A stretch of 64,000 nt of DNA, taken from positions 372,001-436,000 of the forward strand of contig NZ_JANADR010000001.1 of NCBI RefSeq assembly GCF_024199925.1. Direction: 5' to 3'. The notes beneath the pieces are model-generated. The model was not told the origin of the DNA. It made no database searches and saw only the letters and a program-made list of their open reading frames with translations. Source of the stretch: Bradyrhizobium sp. CCGUVB1N3 (GTDB lineage: Bacteria > Pseudomonadota > Alphaproteobacteria > Rhizobiales > Xanthobacteraceae). This document shows positions 25,572-33,787 of the stretch, piece after piece (the stretch's first letter is position 1; the number at the start of each line of letters is the position of its first letter). A program made the translations under genes and the position numbers.

Positions 25572-26599
25572 CGGCGATGGATCGGAACATTTGCCGCCAT
25601 CCGCACGCGCAACGACTGGCAGGGGTGATGCCGCCCCTGCTACTTGCCTTGCTGGCCTTTGTGCTCGTCGCGAGCCAATCGACGTCCGCCGCGGAGAACT
25701 CCTTTCCGAGCCGGCAGATTACCATCGTCTCGCCATACCAGGCCGGGGGTACCAGCGACATTATCGCGCGATTGATCGCGCGAAAGCTCTCGGATGCATG
25801 GAGCCAGCCGGTCATCGTCGAGAACAAGGCGGGAGCCAACGGCAGCATCGGCATCATGGCGGTGGTCAAGGCGCCGGCCGACGGCTACACGCTGCTGGCG
25901 GTGGCTTCCAGTGCGCTGACCATAAATCCGCTGATCTACCGCAATCTGCCTTACGATGTGGCCCGCGATCTCGCGCCGGTCACGCGCACCGGGCTCGTTC
26001 CAAATGTGCTGGTGGTGAACCCGGCGCTGCCCGCGACCAGCGTCGCGGAGCTGGTCCTCTTGGCCCAGGCGAAACCCGGCCGGCTCAATTATGCGTCCCA
26101 GGGCAATGGTTCCAACGGACACCTGACAGGTGAAATGTTTCGCCAGCGAGCTGGAATTGATATCACCCACATTCCCTACAAAGGCAGTGCTCCCGCTGTC
26201 ACCGACCTTGTATCGGGGCAAGTGGATCTGATGTTCGATAACTTGCCGAGCGTGCTGGGGCAGATTCAATCGGGCCAATTGCGGGCTCTTGCCGTGACCA
26301 CGACGACGCCAAGCCCGCTGTTGCCCAACGCGCCGACGATCAGCGATGCGGGATTTCCTGGCTTCGACAGCAGCGCCTGGTTTGCCGTGCTGGTCAGCGC
26401 GCATACGCCGGAGCCGGTGCGCGCGAAGATTGAAGCGGCCGTCGTCGGGCTCTTCAAGGATGCCGGTGTGTCGCAGCGCTTTGCCGAACTCGGCATTGCA
26501 CCGGTCGCCAGCGGATCGGCAGAGCTCGCGCAGCGGATCGAGAGTGAGAACCGGATGTGGCGCGACGTGGTTGCCAAGGCGGGAATCTCGGTGGAATGA
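25568..26599 (+). CDS. TctC/Bug-type solute-binding protein without membrane partners
   Basis: A 343-residue binding protein of the tripartite tricarboxylate transporter family. After a signal peptide (LLLALLAFVLVASQSTSAA) come the Bug-family features FPSRQITIVSPYQAGGTSDIIAR, ENKAGANGSIG and the HIPYKGSAPAVTDLVSGQVDLMFDN loop. No TctA or TctB membrane gene is in the window, so it either uses a distant TctAB or has a sensing role. It is translationally coupled to the preceding NMT1-type binding protein, an unusual pairing of two unrelated binding-protein families. Confidence 0.9.
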   Translation: MTAMDRNICRHPHAQRLAGVMPPLLLALLAFVLVASQSTSAAENSFPSRQITIVSPYQAGGTSDIIARLIARKLSDAWSQPVIVENKAGANGSIGIMAVVKAPADGYTLLAVASSALTINPLIYRNLPYDVARDLAPVTRTGLVPNVLVVNPALPATSVAELVLLAQAKPGRLNYASQGNGSNGHLTGEMFRQRAGIDITHIPYKGSAPAVTDLVSGQVDLMFDNLPSVLGQIQSGQLRALAVTTTTPSPLLPNAPTISDAGFPGFDSSAWFAVLVSAHTPEPVRAKIEAAVVGLFKDAGVSQRFAELGIAPVASGSAELAQRIESENRMWRDVVAKAGISVE

Positions 26600-26642
26600 T
26601 CCCGATTGAAGCGGCGGCGCACCCGTCGTGACGTCGTCTCCA

Positions 26643-27623
26643 ATGACCGATGTACAGGACCCGAAGCCAATGACCGAGATCATCCGCCTGGATGTCCACG
26701 CCCATCTGATCGCGTTCGATGGCGCCCCGCTGGCCCGCTTTACCGGGGTCGACTGGGACCCGTCAGCCAGGAAGCTGGTGGTGGATGGCCATGCCATCGG
26801 ACTGGCCAATCTGTTCAATCCGGGAGCATTGATCGCATGGATGGACGAGCACAGGGTCGAACGCGCGTGGATATCCGTTCCGCCGCCGGTCTACCGTCAG
26901 CAACTGGCTGCCGACGACGCGGCGCGCTGGGCGGCGGCGCTCAACGACGAACTGATTGCGATCGCGCGAGAAAATCCGGATCGCTTCGCGCCGTTGCTGC
27001 ATCTGCCGGTGGAGCATCCCGGGGTCGCAGCACAGATCGTCGGTGCAGGGCAGGCGACGGGGCAACGGCGCTTCGCCATGGCGGCTGGGGCGCCAAGCTC
27101 CGTACTCTCAGCGCCGGCTTATGAGGCGCTGTGGCAGGCGCTCGATGCAGTTAAAGGATTTCTGTTTCTACATCCGGGCGAAGGATGCGACGCACGGCTT
27201 GATGCGTTTTATCTCCACAACCTGTTGGGCAATCCGGTAGAGACCGCGATTGCAGCTTCGCATCTGGTGTTCGGCGGCGTGCTGGAGCGCTATCCCGGGA
27301 TCGAGATCTGTCTCGCCCATGCCGGCGGCGTCACTGCCGCTCTTGCGGGACGTTGGGAGCGCGGCCATGTCACGGTGCGTCCGGGGCTGGATGCCGGGAA
27401 GGAGGCGCCGCGCAAGGCACTACGCCGCTTTTGCGTGGACTGCATCGGCCACGACCGCGGCGCGCTCGACCTGGCGGCGTCGGTGTTCGGACCCGACCGT
27501 GTTCTGTTCGGATCGGACTGGCCGTTTCCAATGGGGTTGCCCAAGCCGCATGCTCAGCTTGCCGACCTCGATCCGCAGTCTCGCAAGCGTATCTTCTGTG
27601 ACAATCCACAGCGGTTCGATTGA
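26643..27623 (+). CDS. Amidohydrolase 2 family (ACMSD-like) metal-dependent hydrolase or decarboxylase
   Basis: A 326-residue TIM-barrel protein. The metal-binding HxH is in LDVHAHLI, further ligands are in FLHPGE and CLAHAGG, and the catalytic aspartate is in FGSDWPFPMG. The family includes aminocarboxymuconate-semialdehyde decarboxylase, gamma-resorcylate decarboxylase and 4-oxalomesaconate hydratase-type enzymes, so decarboxylation or hydration of an aromatic or ring-cleavage product is plausible. Starts at 26628 (GTG), 26643 and 26670 are all possible; none has a strong ribosome-binding site. It ends just before a hairpin terminator. Confidence 0.85.
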   Translation: MTDVQDPKPMTEIIRLDVHAHLIAFDGAPLARFTGVDWDPSARKLVVDGHAIGLANLFNPGALIAWMDEHRVERAWISVPPPVYRQQLAADDAARWAAALNDELIAIARENPDRFAPLLHLPVEHPGVAAQIVGAGQATGQRRFAMAAGAPSSVLSAPAYEALWQALDAVKGFLFLHPGEGCDARLDAFYLHNLLGNPVETAIAASHLVFGGVLERYPGIEICLAHAGGVTAALAGRWERGHVTVRPGLDAGKEAPRKALRRFCVDCIGHDRGALDLAASVFGPDRVLFGSDWPFPMGLPKPHAQLADLDPQSRKRIFCDNPQRFD

Positions 27624-27632
27624 TGTCGACCG

Positions 27633-27657
27633 CCGCCTCCGTCAATGACGGAGGCGG
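27633..27657. terminator. Bidirectional hairpin between convergent units
   Basis: A perfect 11-bp stem, CCGCCTCCGTC (27633-27643) against GACGGAGGCGG (27647-27657), with a three-base loop AAT. It lies in the 48-base gap between the convergent amidohydrolase and FAH-family genes. There is no T-run on either side, so it may need Rho or act mainly to protect mRNA ends, but position and stability make a shared terminator the best reading. Confidence 0.65.
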
Positions 27658-27671
27658 TCGCTGTCGCTGCG

Positions 27672-28574
27672 TCAGTCGAGCCGAACGTCGGATCGGGCCG
27701 CCAGGTCGGTCGTGACCAGGCGGTTGCGCAATTCGCCGATGCCGGTGCCGCGCACGACAACCTCGTCGCCGTCTTTCATGAAGATCTGCGGCTCACGCGC
27801 ATTGCCGACGCCGCTCGGTGTTCCCGTCAGAATGACATCGCCCGGATGCAGCGTCATGCCGAACGATAGTTCTGCGATCAGTTCGTCGATCGGGAAGGCC
27901 ATCTGTGCCACCAGGGCGTCTTGCAGGAGTCGGCCATTGAGCTCGCATTGCAGGCGAATGTTCGGCACATCGAGTTCATCGGGGGTGACGATCATCGGGC
28001 CGAGCGGCATGGTGCCGTCGATGCTCTTGCCCTTGAGCCACTGGCCGCCGTGCCGCCGCTGCAGGTCGCGCTGCGAGACGTCGTTGGCAAGGCAATAGCC
28101 GAAGATGTGGCCCAAGGCTTCCGCGCGCGGAATGCTGCGCCCTGCCTTGCCAATCACGATGGCGAGTTCGGCTTCGTAGTCCCATTTGCTCGACACCCGC
28201 GCGTCGTAGGCGATCGCGGCAGTCGGCCCGATCACGACATCAGGCGACTTGGTGAAGAAGGTCGGAGCCTTCGGCCGGTCGACCTCCTGGCCCTCCCGCT
28301 TGCCGCGCCCTTCCTCGAAATGATCCCAGTAGTTCCAACCGGTGCAAAGCACGTCGCGCCGGAAGCGGCGGATCGGCGCCACAAGCGTTGCGTCATGTGC
28401 GGCAATCCGCGGGCCGTTGCTGAGGGCGTCGCGGATGGCCGTATCCCGTGTCTCAATGGGGGCGGAGATCAGGTCGACCATGTCGCCGGCCGTCGGCGCG
28501 ATCAGCGCAATCTCGCCGTCCCGCACAATGCCGAGGCGATCCTCGCCGTTCAGACTGATAGTGGCAAACTTCAT
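27672..28574 (-). CDS. Fumarylacetoacetate hydrolase family protein
   Basis: A 300-residue FAH-fold protein. The C-terminal catalytic domain shows CTGWNYWDHF, the metal-ligand region KWDYEAELAIVIGK with paired glutamates, the aspartate in GYCLANDVSQRDLQ, and the closing ILTGTPSGVGNAREP. Relatives hydrolyse or decarboxylate acylpyruvates and hydroxymuconates, or hydrate oxo-acids, in meta-cleavage and homogentisate-type pathways. It is the last gene of the minus-strand unit cupin-Ldh-RidA-FAH, seven bases after the RidA-like gene. Confidence 0.88.
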   Translation of the reverse strand: MKFATISLNGEDRLGIVRDGEIALIAPTAGDMVDLISAPIETRDTAIRDALSNGPRIAAHDATLVAPIRRFRRDVLCTGWNYWDHFEEGRGKREGQEVDRPKAPTFFTKSPDVVIGPTAAIAYDARVSSKWDYEAELAIVIGKAGRSIPRAEALGHIFGYCLANDVSQRDLQRRHGGQWLKGKSIDGTMPLGPMIVTPDELDVPNIRLQCELNGRLLQDALVAQMAFPIDELIAELSFGMTLHPGDVILTGTPSGVGNAREPQIFMKDGDEVVVRGTGIGELRNRLVTTDLAARSDVRLD

Positions 28575-28580
28575 GCTCTC

Positions 28581-28979
28581 TCAACCAGATACGACCGCGA
28601 TTGCGTTGATTTCGATGAGATAGTCAGGCGATGTCATCTTGCAGACCTCGACCATCGTGGAGGCGGGCGCGATGCCGGTGAAATACTGCCGGCGCACCTT
28701 ATGGATCGCTTCAAAATGCTCCATGTTGCGGACATAGACGTCCACGCGGCAGATGTCGTCCAGGGTTCCGCCGGCTTCTTCGACGGCGGCCTTCAGGTTT
28801 TCGCAGACCTGCCGGGTCTGCTCCTCGACATTGCCGATTCCCGCGATCGTGCCGTCGGCCCGGCGCGAGGTCATTCCCGACAGGAACACCAATCGCCCCT
28901 GCGCCTCGATCGCGGTCGCGTGGGAAAAATGGCCATTTGGCTGCCGCAGCTTGGCGCTGACGATTTGTTTCTTGGGCAC
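28581..28979 (-). CDS. RidA-like protein lacking the conserved arginine
   Basis: A 132-residue YjgF/RidA-fold protein with FLSGMTSRRADG, QTRQVCENLKAAVEEAGG and a C-terminal LIEINAIAVV. In canonical RidA the imine-hydrolysing arginine sits in a PARSCVEV-type motif; here the matching segment reads PASTMVEV, with serine at position 107. It therefore probably does not work as a standard enamine/imine deaminase and may be one of the Rid subfamilies linked to catabolic operons. It lies between the Ldh-type dehydrogenase and the FAH gene on the same strand. Confidence 0.86.
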   Translation of the reverse strand: MPKKQIVSAKLRQPNGHFSHATAIEAQGRLVFLSGMTSRRADGTIAGIGNVEEQTRQVCENLKAAVEEAGGTLDDICRVDVYVRNMEHFEAIHKVRRQYFTGIAPASTMVEVCKMTSPDYLIEINAIAVVSG

Positions 28980-28992
28980 TGATATCTCCGGA

Positions 28993-30051
28993 TCAGATGG
29001 ACAATTCGGTAGGGATCGCGACGTTCAGGCGCGCTGCACAGGTGCGCAGCGCAGCCAGCGTGGCGGTTGCGATGGTGACGGCGCCCTGGGCGTCGCGCTT
29101 GCGGTGCTCGGCACGATCGCCTGGAAGCCGGATCTCGGTTGCTCCGGGTGCGCGACGTGACGCACGGATTTTGTTTGCGACGGACGAGGTCGCCGCGTTG
29201 AAATCGGCGAGCGGGCGAAAACCCGCAATGTCGATGGCGACGAAGAGGTTGGCGCAGCCGTAGGGTTTGCCGGGGTCGCCATAGAGCGGCTGTACGGCGT
29301 CGCCGATGGCACCCGAGGAGAGGCCGCCGGCGAGTAGATCGATCAGCAGCGCGAGACCGAAGCCCTTGGGGCCCGCCGCTGGCAGAAGAATTCCCTTGAT
29401 GGCTTCGGCCGGGTCGGTCGTCGGGAGGCCGTCGGCGTTCAGCGCCCATCCATCGGGGATCGTCTCGCCTTTGCTCTCGGCCAGCCTGATTTTGCCCATG
29501 GCGCCGGCGCTCAAAGCGAGGTCGAGCACGATCGGATGCTGTTGCGTCGGCACCGCGAACGCGATCGGATTGTTGCCGACGACGCGATCGGCGCCACCGG
29601 GGGCCGGCAACAGCGGCCTAGTGTTCGCCATCACGATCCCGACACAGCCGCTCAATGCTATCGCCTTGGCGAACCGGCCGGCGGCGCCGAAATGGAAGGT
29701 GTCGCGGACCGCAACTGCGCCGAGGCCGTGCTGTTGCGCGCGCGCAGCCGCCAGACTGGCTGCGCGATCGCCGATCACATGGCCGAAGCCATTCTCTCCA
29801 TCAATCACGATCTGCGTACCTGTATCGGATACGATGCGTCCCTGCGCTGCCGGCGCAACGGAGCCGGCCCGGATGCGGTCGAGATACATCGGCAGGAGCA
29901 TCAGGCCATGAGAGGGAAGGCCTTCCATATCGGCATCGGTCAATGCCTCTGCCACGCTCTGGCCGTGCGCCGCAGGCGTGCCCGCGCGGATCAGCAGAGC
30001 CGCCGCGAATTCCGTCAATGCGCCGGAGGGAACGGTCGCGGTATTGCTCAT
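28993..30051 (-). CDS. Ldh-family (malate/L-sulfolactate/ureidoglycolate type) NAD(P) dehydrogenase
   Basis: A 352-residue protein of the non-Rossmann Ldh2 family, with the early motif GLPSHGLMLLPMYLDRIRAG, the nucleotide-binding region around DTFHFGAAGRFAKAI, NNPIAFAVP and LDLALS, and GPKGFGLALLIDLLAGGLSSG. Members oxidise 2-hydroxy acids or reduce cyclic imines such as delta-1-piperideine-2-carboxylate. The operon context of ring-cleavage-type enzymes suggests a 2-hydroxy or 2-oxo acid, or a cyclic imine, as substrate. It sits 24 bases after the cupin stop. Confidence 0.88.
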   Translation of the reverse strand: MSNTATVPSGALTEFAAALLIRAGTPAAHGQSVAEALTDADMEGLPSHGLMLLPMYLDRIRAGSVAPAAQGRIVSDTGTQIVIDGENGFGHVIGDRAASLAAARAQQHGLGAVAVRDTFHFGAAGRFAKAIALSGCVGIVMANTRPLLPAPGGADRVVGNNPIAFAVPTQQHPIVLDLALSAGAMGKIRLAESKGETIPDGWALNADGLPTTDPAEAIKGILLPAAGPKGFGLALLIDLLAGGLSSGAIGDAVQPLYGDPGKPYGCANLFVAIDIAGFRPLADFNAATSSVANKIRASRRAPGATEIRLPGDRAEHRKRDAQGAVTIATATLAALRTCAARLNVAIPTELSI

Positions 30052-30075
30052 TGGGTCAGGATCCCCGTTACGCGA

Positions 30076-30474
30076 TCAATGCGCGTCCCTCTCGTCGGCG
30101 TACCATGATGGCTTCACCGGATAGTGCGGGCCGTCGTAGATCTCGACGACCACAGTCTCTTCATGCGCGATGGTCGGTCCGTGCACGTTACCTTTGGGGT
30201 TGCAATAGAAGCTACCGGCCTTCAGCGTGACGCCGGTCGCCGTGTATTCGTAGTGGCCCGACAGGCAGAACATCATCTGGTTGGACGCATGCAGGTGCGG
30301 CTCCGGGATGCTTGCGCCCTTGTCGAACTTGATCAGGGCCACGGATGCCCCGGTGGCCTCGTTGCGCCAGAGCATCTTCTCGTGAACGCCTTTCAGGGAT
30401 TTCGCACGCCACGGCATGCCAGCCGTTTCGGTCAGGATCTCTTCCAGCTTGGGGGCGCCTTCAGGAAGCGTCAT
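30076..30474 (-). CDS. Cupin-domain protein, possible dioxygenase
   Basis: A 132-residue cupin. Motif 1 reads EPHLHASNQMMFCLSG, giving the HxH pair, with glutamine where glutamate is common; motif 2 reads NPKGNVHGP, giving the third histidine. It resembles small ChrR-like or acetylacetone/dihydroxyacetophenone-dioxygenase-type cupins in layout, but similarity at this level does not prove dioxygenase activity. It is the first gene of its unit, directly downstream of the promoter and operator at 30509-30538. Because the cassette lacks a classical ring-cleavage dioxygenase, this is a candidate for that step. Confidence 0.84.
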   Translation of the reverse strand: MTLPEGAPKLEEILTETAGMPWRAKSLKGVHEKMLWRNEATGASVALIKFDKGASIPEPHLHASNQMMFCLSGHYEYTATGVTLKAGSFYCNPKGNVHGPTIAHEETVVVEIYDGPHYPVKPSWYADERDAH

Positions 30475-30508
30475 GTTTTGCCAAGTCCTCTCATCGTGCA
30501 GATGAGTT

Positions 30509-30538
30509 CATGATATTTCACATGATACTTTTTGGCAA
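30509..30538 (-). promoter_or_regulatory. Promoter with operator-like 18-mer (site 2)
   Basis: Reading on the minus strand, TTGCCA (plus 30533-30538) and TATCAT (plus 30510-30515) are spaced by exactly 17 bases. The 18-base sequence ATCATGTGAAATATCATG (plus 30509-30526) fills the spacer and -10. The same 18 bases are found at 31586-31603 in the opposite orientation. This would be a repression site for the cupin-Ldh-RidA-FAH unit; the GntR gene next to it is the obvious candidate regulator. Confidence 0.65.
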
Positions 30539-30587
30539 GCGGGCTCGTCCGGCCCTCGCCCGGCGTAGGCTTGGCGCCGATCGAAGC

Positions 30588-31352
30588 TCAGGCAGGTTCC
30601 TTTGGAGGAGCCGCACGCAGATGCATCGGCGCCCCCGCGCGCGGCGCACCGTGTTGCACCTTCAGGACGCGTTCGCGCAGGCTGTCGAGGTGAGCGCGCA
30701 TCGCGCGCCCTGCGGCGTCACCGTCGCGGCTGCGGATCGCCTTCAATATGGCGCGATGCTGCTTGTCGGACGCAGCAGTGTCGAGCGTTTGCCAAAGGTG
30801 GAGATACCAGGCGCGGGTACAGCGCTCGTGGAGCGACAGGGTGAAATCACCGAGCACGCGGCTGCGGGACATCTTGCTGATCTTCTTGTGAAAGGCATGG
30901 TCGCATTCGACGAACGTGTTGATCTCGCCGCCAGCGTTGCGCGCCATGCCGCCGTCCAGAATTGTCTGCAGTTCGTCGATATCCTTCGCCGTGGCGTGGG
31001 TTGCTGCCATGCGAGCGATTTCCGGCTCGATGACCAGGCGCGCATCGAGAAATTCGATGATTTGCCCGATAGAATCCGGTTGGATAATCACGCCTTTGCG
31101 CGGCACAACATCGATCAAGCCCTCGAGCTGAAGACGCTGGAGGGCCTGGTGGACGGGGGTGCGGCCGAGCTGGAGCAGATCGCAGATCGCGGCCTCGTTG
31201 AGGTATTGGCCAGGCAGAAAGTAGAGCGTGATGACCTTCTCTTTGATGGCCTCATAGGCCTGTTGGGTCAGGGACGCGGATCGATCAGGGTGCTCTTTCT
31301 GCTGCTTGGCGACCTTCGAGGTTCGCTTTGCGCTGGATTTGCTTTTGCTCAT
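30588..31352 (-). CDS. GntR-family (FCD) transcriptional regulator of cassette 3
   Basis: A 254-residue regulator. After a basic, low-complexity N-terminus (MSKSKSSAKRTSKVAK) comes a winged helix (YEAIKEKVITLYFLPGQ, LLQLGRTPVHQALQRL) and an FCD domain with ECDHAFHKKI and KQHRAILKAIRSRDG metal/ligand histidines. The frame is open upstream to 31586, but that stretch has a non-protein composition, so I start at 31352; the ribosome-binding site is weak either way. It sits centrally between units whose promoters share a sequence motif, consistent with a local regulator. Confidence 0.85.
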   Translation of the reverse strand: MSKSKSSAKRTSKVAKQQKEHPDRSASLTQQAYEAIKEKVITLYFLPGQYLNEAAICDLLQLGRTPVHQALQRLQLEGLIDVVPRKGVIIQPDSIGQIIEFLDARLVIEPEIARMAATHATAKDIDELQTILDGGMARNAGGEINTFVECDHAFHKKISKMSRSRVLGDFTLSLHERCTRAWYLHLWQTLDTAASDKQHRAILKAIRSRDGDAAGRAMRAHLDSLRERVLKVQHGAPRAGAPMHLRAAPPKEPA

Positions 31353-31585
31353 TGGGTCTAGACCATGCAGCCGGTTGATAATGCTGCGCTTATCACAACC
31401 GGCCGAGGGCGTCGAGCAACTGCTGGAAGGGTCGTCGGAAGCTGCCGAGGACTCGTCGGTCTCGGTCGAGGCAGGAGATCGATCGGCTGAGGCGTTCATC
31501 CGTGTACGAACCCTGTGCAATGCTTGCGCATACTTTGAGCGGCGACAGTCTCCTGGCTTGTTTACAACCAATAGGCCTTCTGTCA

Positions 31586-31606
31586 ATCATGTGAAATATC
31601 ATGTGA
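31586..31606 (+). promoter_or_regulatory. Operator-like direct repeat (site 3)
   Basis: Two exact copies of ATCATGTGA (31586-31594 and 31598-31606) are separated by AAT, and the first 18 bases are identical to site 2. TATCAT (31597-31602) within it could serve as the -10 of the plus-strand unit starting at 31622, with a very short leader; no good -35 is visible. The site lies in the 269-base gap between the GntR gene and the dehydrogenase subunit gene. Confidence 0.6.
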
Positions 31607-31621
31607 TGCGGCAGGTGAGAT

Positions 31622-32179
31622 ATGATGCTCGATCGGCGCGTGGTCTTGAAGGGCGGGGCGCTTGGCGGCCTGGTATTCATTGTCGGCGGTGCTGAAACGG
31701 TGCTGTCGCCGCGGGAGGCCCGCGCACAGGCGGTGCCGTTGTCGGTTCTCACCCCGGGTGAGCAGGAAACCCTTGAGAGTCTCGGCGACGTGCTGTTGCC
31801 CGGAGCCCGAGACGCCGGGATCGCCCACTTCGTCGATCATCAACTTGGCGTTCCACCCGGCGAGGCGTTGCTGCTGGCGCGTCTGGTCAATGTCGCTCCG
31901 CCGTTCGCCAACTTCTATCGTGCCGGCTTGAGGGCGTTGGACGAGGCGGCATCGCGATCACATGGTGCGCCGTTCGCCCGTCTTGCCGACGAGGTCAAGA
32001 TCGCCTTCGTCGACCAGATTCGTCAGCGTCCGCCGGAGGGGTGGAGCGGGCCGCCGTCGCCGTTCTTCTATTACGTGGTGCGTAACGACGCGGTGGATGT
32101 CGTCTACGGCACCGTGGAAGGCTTCGAGAAGCTCGGCATTCCCTACATGCCCCACATTCCCCCGAGCGCAAAGTGGTGA
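31622..32179 (+). CDS. Gluconate 2-dehydrogenase subunit 3-like protein (Tat signal)
   Basis: A 185-residue protein with an N-terminal DRRVVLKGGALGGLVFIVGG twin-arginine-like signal and ARAQA cleavage region, followed by the small helical domain of gluconate 2-dehydrogenase subunit 3 (LTPGEQETLESLGDVLLPG). In the family this small subunit escorts the folded GMC flavoprotein through the Tat system. It stands seven bases ahead of the first of two GMC genes, which have no signal peptide of their own, so hitch-hiker export is likely. No cytochrome c subunit gene follows. Confidence 0.85.
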   Translation: MMLDRRVVLKGGALGGLVFIVGGAETVLSPREARAQAVPLSVLTPGEQETLESLGDVLLPGARDAGIAHFVDHQLGVPPGEALLLARLVNVAPPFANFYRAGLRALDEAASRSHGAPFARLADEVKIAFVDQIRQRPPEGWSGPPSPFFYYVVRNDAVDVVYGTVEGFEKLGIPYMPHIPPSAKW

Positions 32180-32185
32180 ACGGTC

Positions 32186-33760
32186 GTGGCAGACCTGAAT
32201 GAGGCCGATGCGCTGATCGTCGGCGGTGGGGCGGCGGCCATGCTGATGGCCGCCAAGCTGAGCGCTGCCGGCAAGCGGGTGGTCGTTCTCGAGCAGGGCC
32301 CCGACTTCGCATTGAGTGACCTCGTCAGCTCGCAGATCTGGGCGCGGCGGTTGAAATGGGGCGGCGCGCCAATGGTGCTGGAGGGACGCCATCCCGTCGG
32401 CTTCGCCTACAATGCGGGCTGGGGTGTCGGCGGTGCCGCGTTGCATCAGTTCGGCAACTGGCCGCGGCTGCATCCAGAGGATTTCCGGATGAAGTCGCTC
32501 TACGGCAGAGGCGCCGACTGGCCGATCGACTATGCGGAACTGCGGCCCTATTACGACCGGATCCAGGAGGAGGTCGGCCTCTCCGGCGATGCCGCATCCG
32601 AAGTCTGGCGTCCCGACGGCGCGCCTTACCCAATGCCGCCGACGCGGACGTTCCGGCATGCCGATCTGATGGCTGAGGGCTTTCGAAAGATCGGGATCCG
32701 TACCGCACCGATGCCGGTTGCGATCAACACCGTGGAACGCGATGGCCGCGCCGCCTGCGTCTATGACGGCTGGTGCGAGGCGGGTTGTCCGATCGGTGCA
32801 TTGGTCAATCCGCAGGTGACCTACCTTCCGGTGGCGGTGAAGGCCGGGGCCTTGATCAGGTCGTCCTGCTACGTGACGCGCGTGCTGCTGGATACGCGGC
32901 AGGAACGGGCGGTCGGCGTCGAATACCACGATCGCGACGGCGCACGCCATGAGCAGAGGGCGAAGCTCGTGATCCTTGCCGCCTTCGTTGTCGAGAACCC
33001 ACGCATTCTCTTCAACTCGGCCACGGACAAGCATCCAGCCGGGCTCGGCAATGCGAACGGCTTGCTCGGCCGGTCAATCATGACCCATGCCGGCGCGAAT
33101 GTCTGGGCCATGTTCAACGAGGACGTCGAGAATCATCTCGGCCTGTCGGCTGCGCTGCTGATGTCGCAGGACGGCTACGGCAAGGATGGCCGCGGCGACG
33201 CCTTCGGAAGCTATACCTGGACCATCGGCATTGCACAGAAGCCCAACGACGTTCTCGGTTTCGCCAATGCGCGCGGCGCGTTGTTTGGCGAGCCGCTGCA
33301 TGCGTTCATGAGGAAGGCGGCGCGCGGCGTCGGCAAAGTGCAGGCGGTCTGCGAGGAGGTTCCGAACCCGGAGAACCGCGTGCTGCTGTCGGACCGCAAG
33401 GACAAGTTCGGCTTTCCCCTGGCGCGGGTGATACATGGCCTCGACGATAACGCCATCAAGCTGTTCGAGTTCGCCCGTGATGAAGGGTTGCGTGCTCTTA
33501 GAGAGACACGCGCATCGGATGTTTGGGCCGGTCCGGTCCCGAACATTTCGCACGTCGCCGGCGGTACACCCATGGGGCACGACCGCACTGCGTCGGTGAC
33601 CGATGGCTACGGTCGTCTGCACGATTTTCCCAATCTCTTTGTCGCCGGCGCCGGTTTGTTCCCGACCGAAGGCGCTGTGCATCCGACCTTTACGGTGCAT
33701 GCGCTGACCCTGCGCAGCGTCGAGCACATGCTCGATCACTGGGGCGGAATCGTCGATTAG
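32186..33760 (+). CDS. GMC-family oxidoreductase, copy 1
   Basis: A 524-residue glucose-methanol-choline flavoprotein starting with GTG. The N-terminal ADP-binding motif is VGGGAAA (Gly13, Gly15), with alanine at position 18 where the third glycine is usual. The C-terminal catalytic pair is His456 (ISHVAGGTPMG) and His499 (GAVHPTFTV). The central RLKWGGAPMVLEGRHP and YDGWCEAGCPIGA segments match the gluconate 2-dehydrogenase flavoprotein group. It probably oxidises an alcohol or sugar-like hydroxyl in the periplasm, pairing with the small subunit upstream. Confidence 0.88.
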   Translation: MADLNEADALIVGGGAAAMLMAAKLSAAGKRVVVLEQGPDFALSDLVSSQIWARRLKWGGAPMVLEGRHPVGFAYNAGWGVGGAALHQFGNWPRLHPEDFRMKSLYGRGADWPIDYAELRPYYDRIQEEVGLSGDAASEVWRPDGAPYPMPPTRTFRHADLMAEGFRKIGIRTAPMPVAINTVERDGRAACVYDGWCEAGCPIGALVNPQVTYLPVAVKAGALIRSSCYVTRVLLDTRQERAVGVEYHDRDGARHEQRAKLVILAAFVVENPRILFNSATDKHPAGLGNANGLLGRSIMTHAGANVWAMFNEDVENHLGLSAALLMSQDGYGKDGRGDAFGSYTWTIGIAQKPNDVLGFANARGALFGEPLHAFMRKAARGVGKVQAVCEEVPNPENRVLLSDRKDKFGFPLARVIHGLDDNAIKLFEFARDEGLRALRETRASDVWAGPVPNISHVAGGTPMGHDRTASVTDGYGRLHDFPNLFVAGAGLFPTEGAVHPTFTVHALTLRSVEHMLDHWGGIVD

Positions 33761-33787
33761 GTCCATCATCAACTGTGGCAGGCTGGC

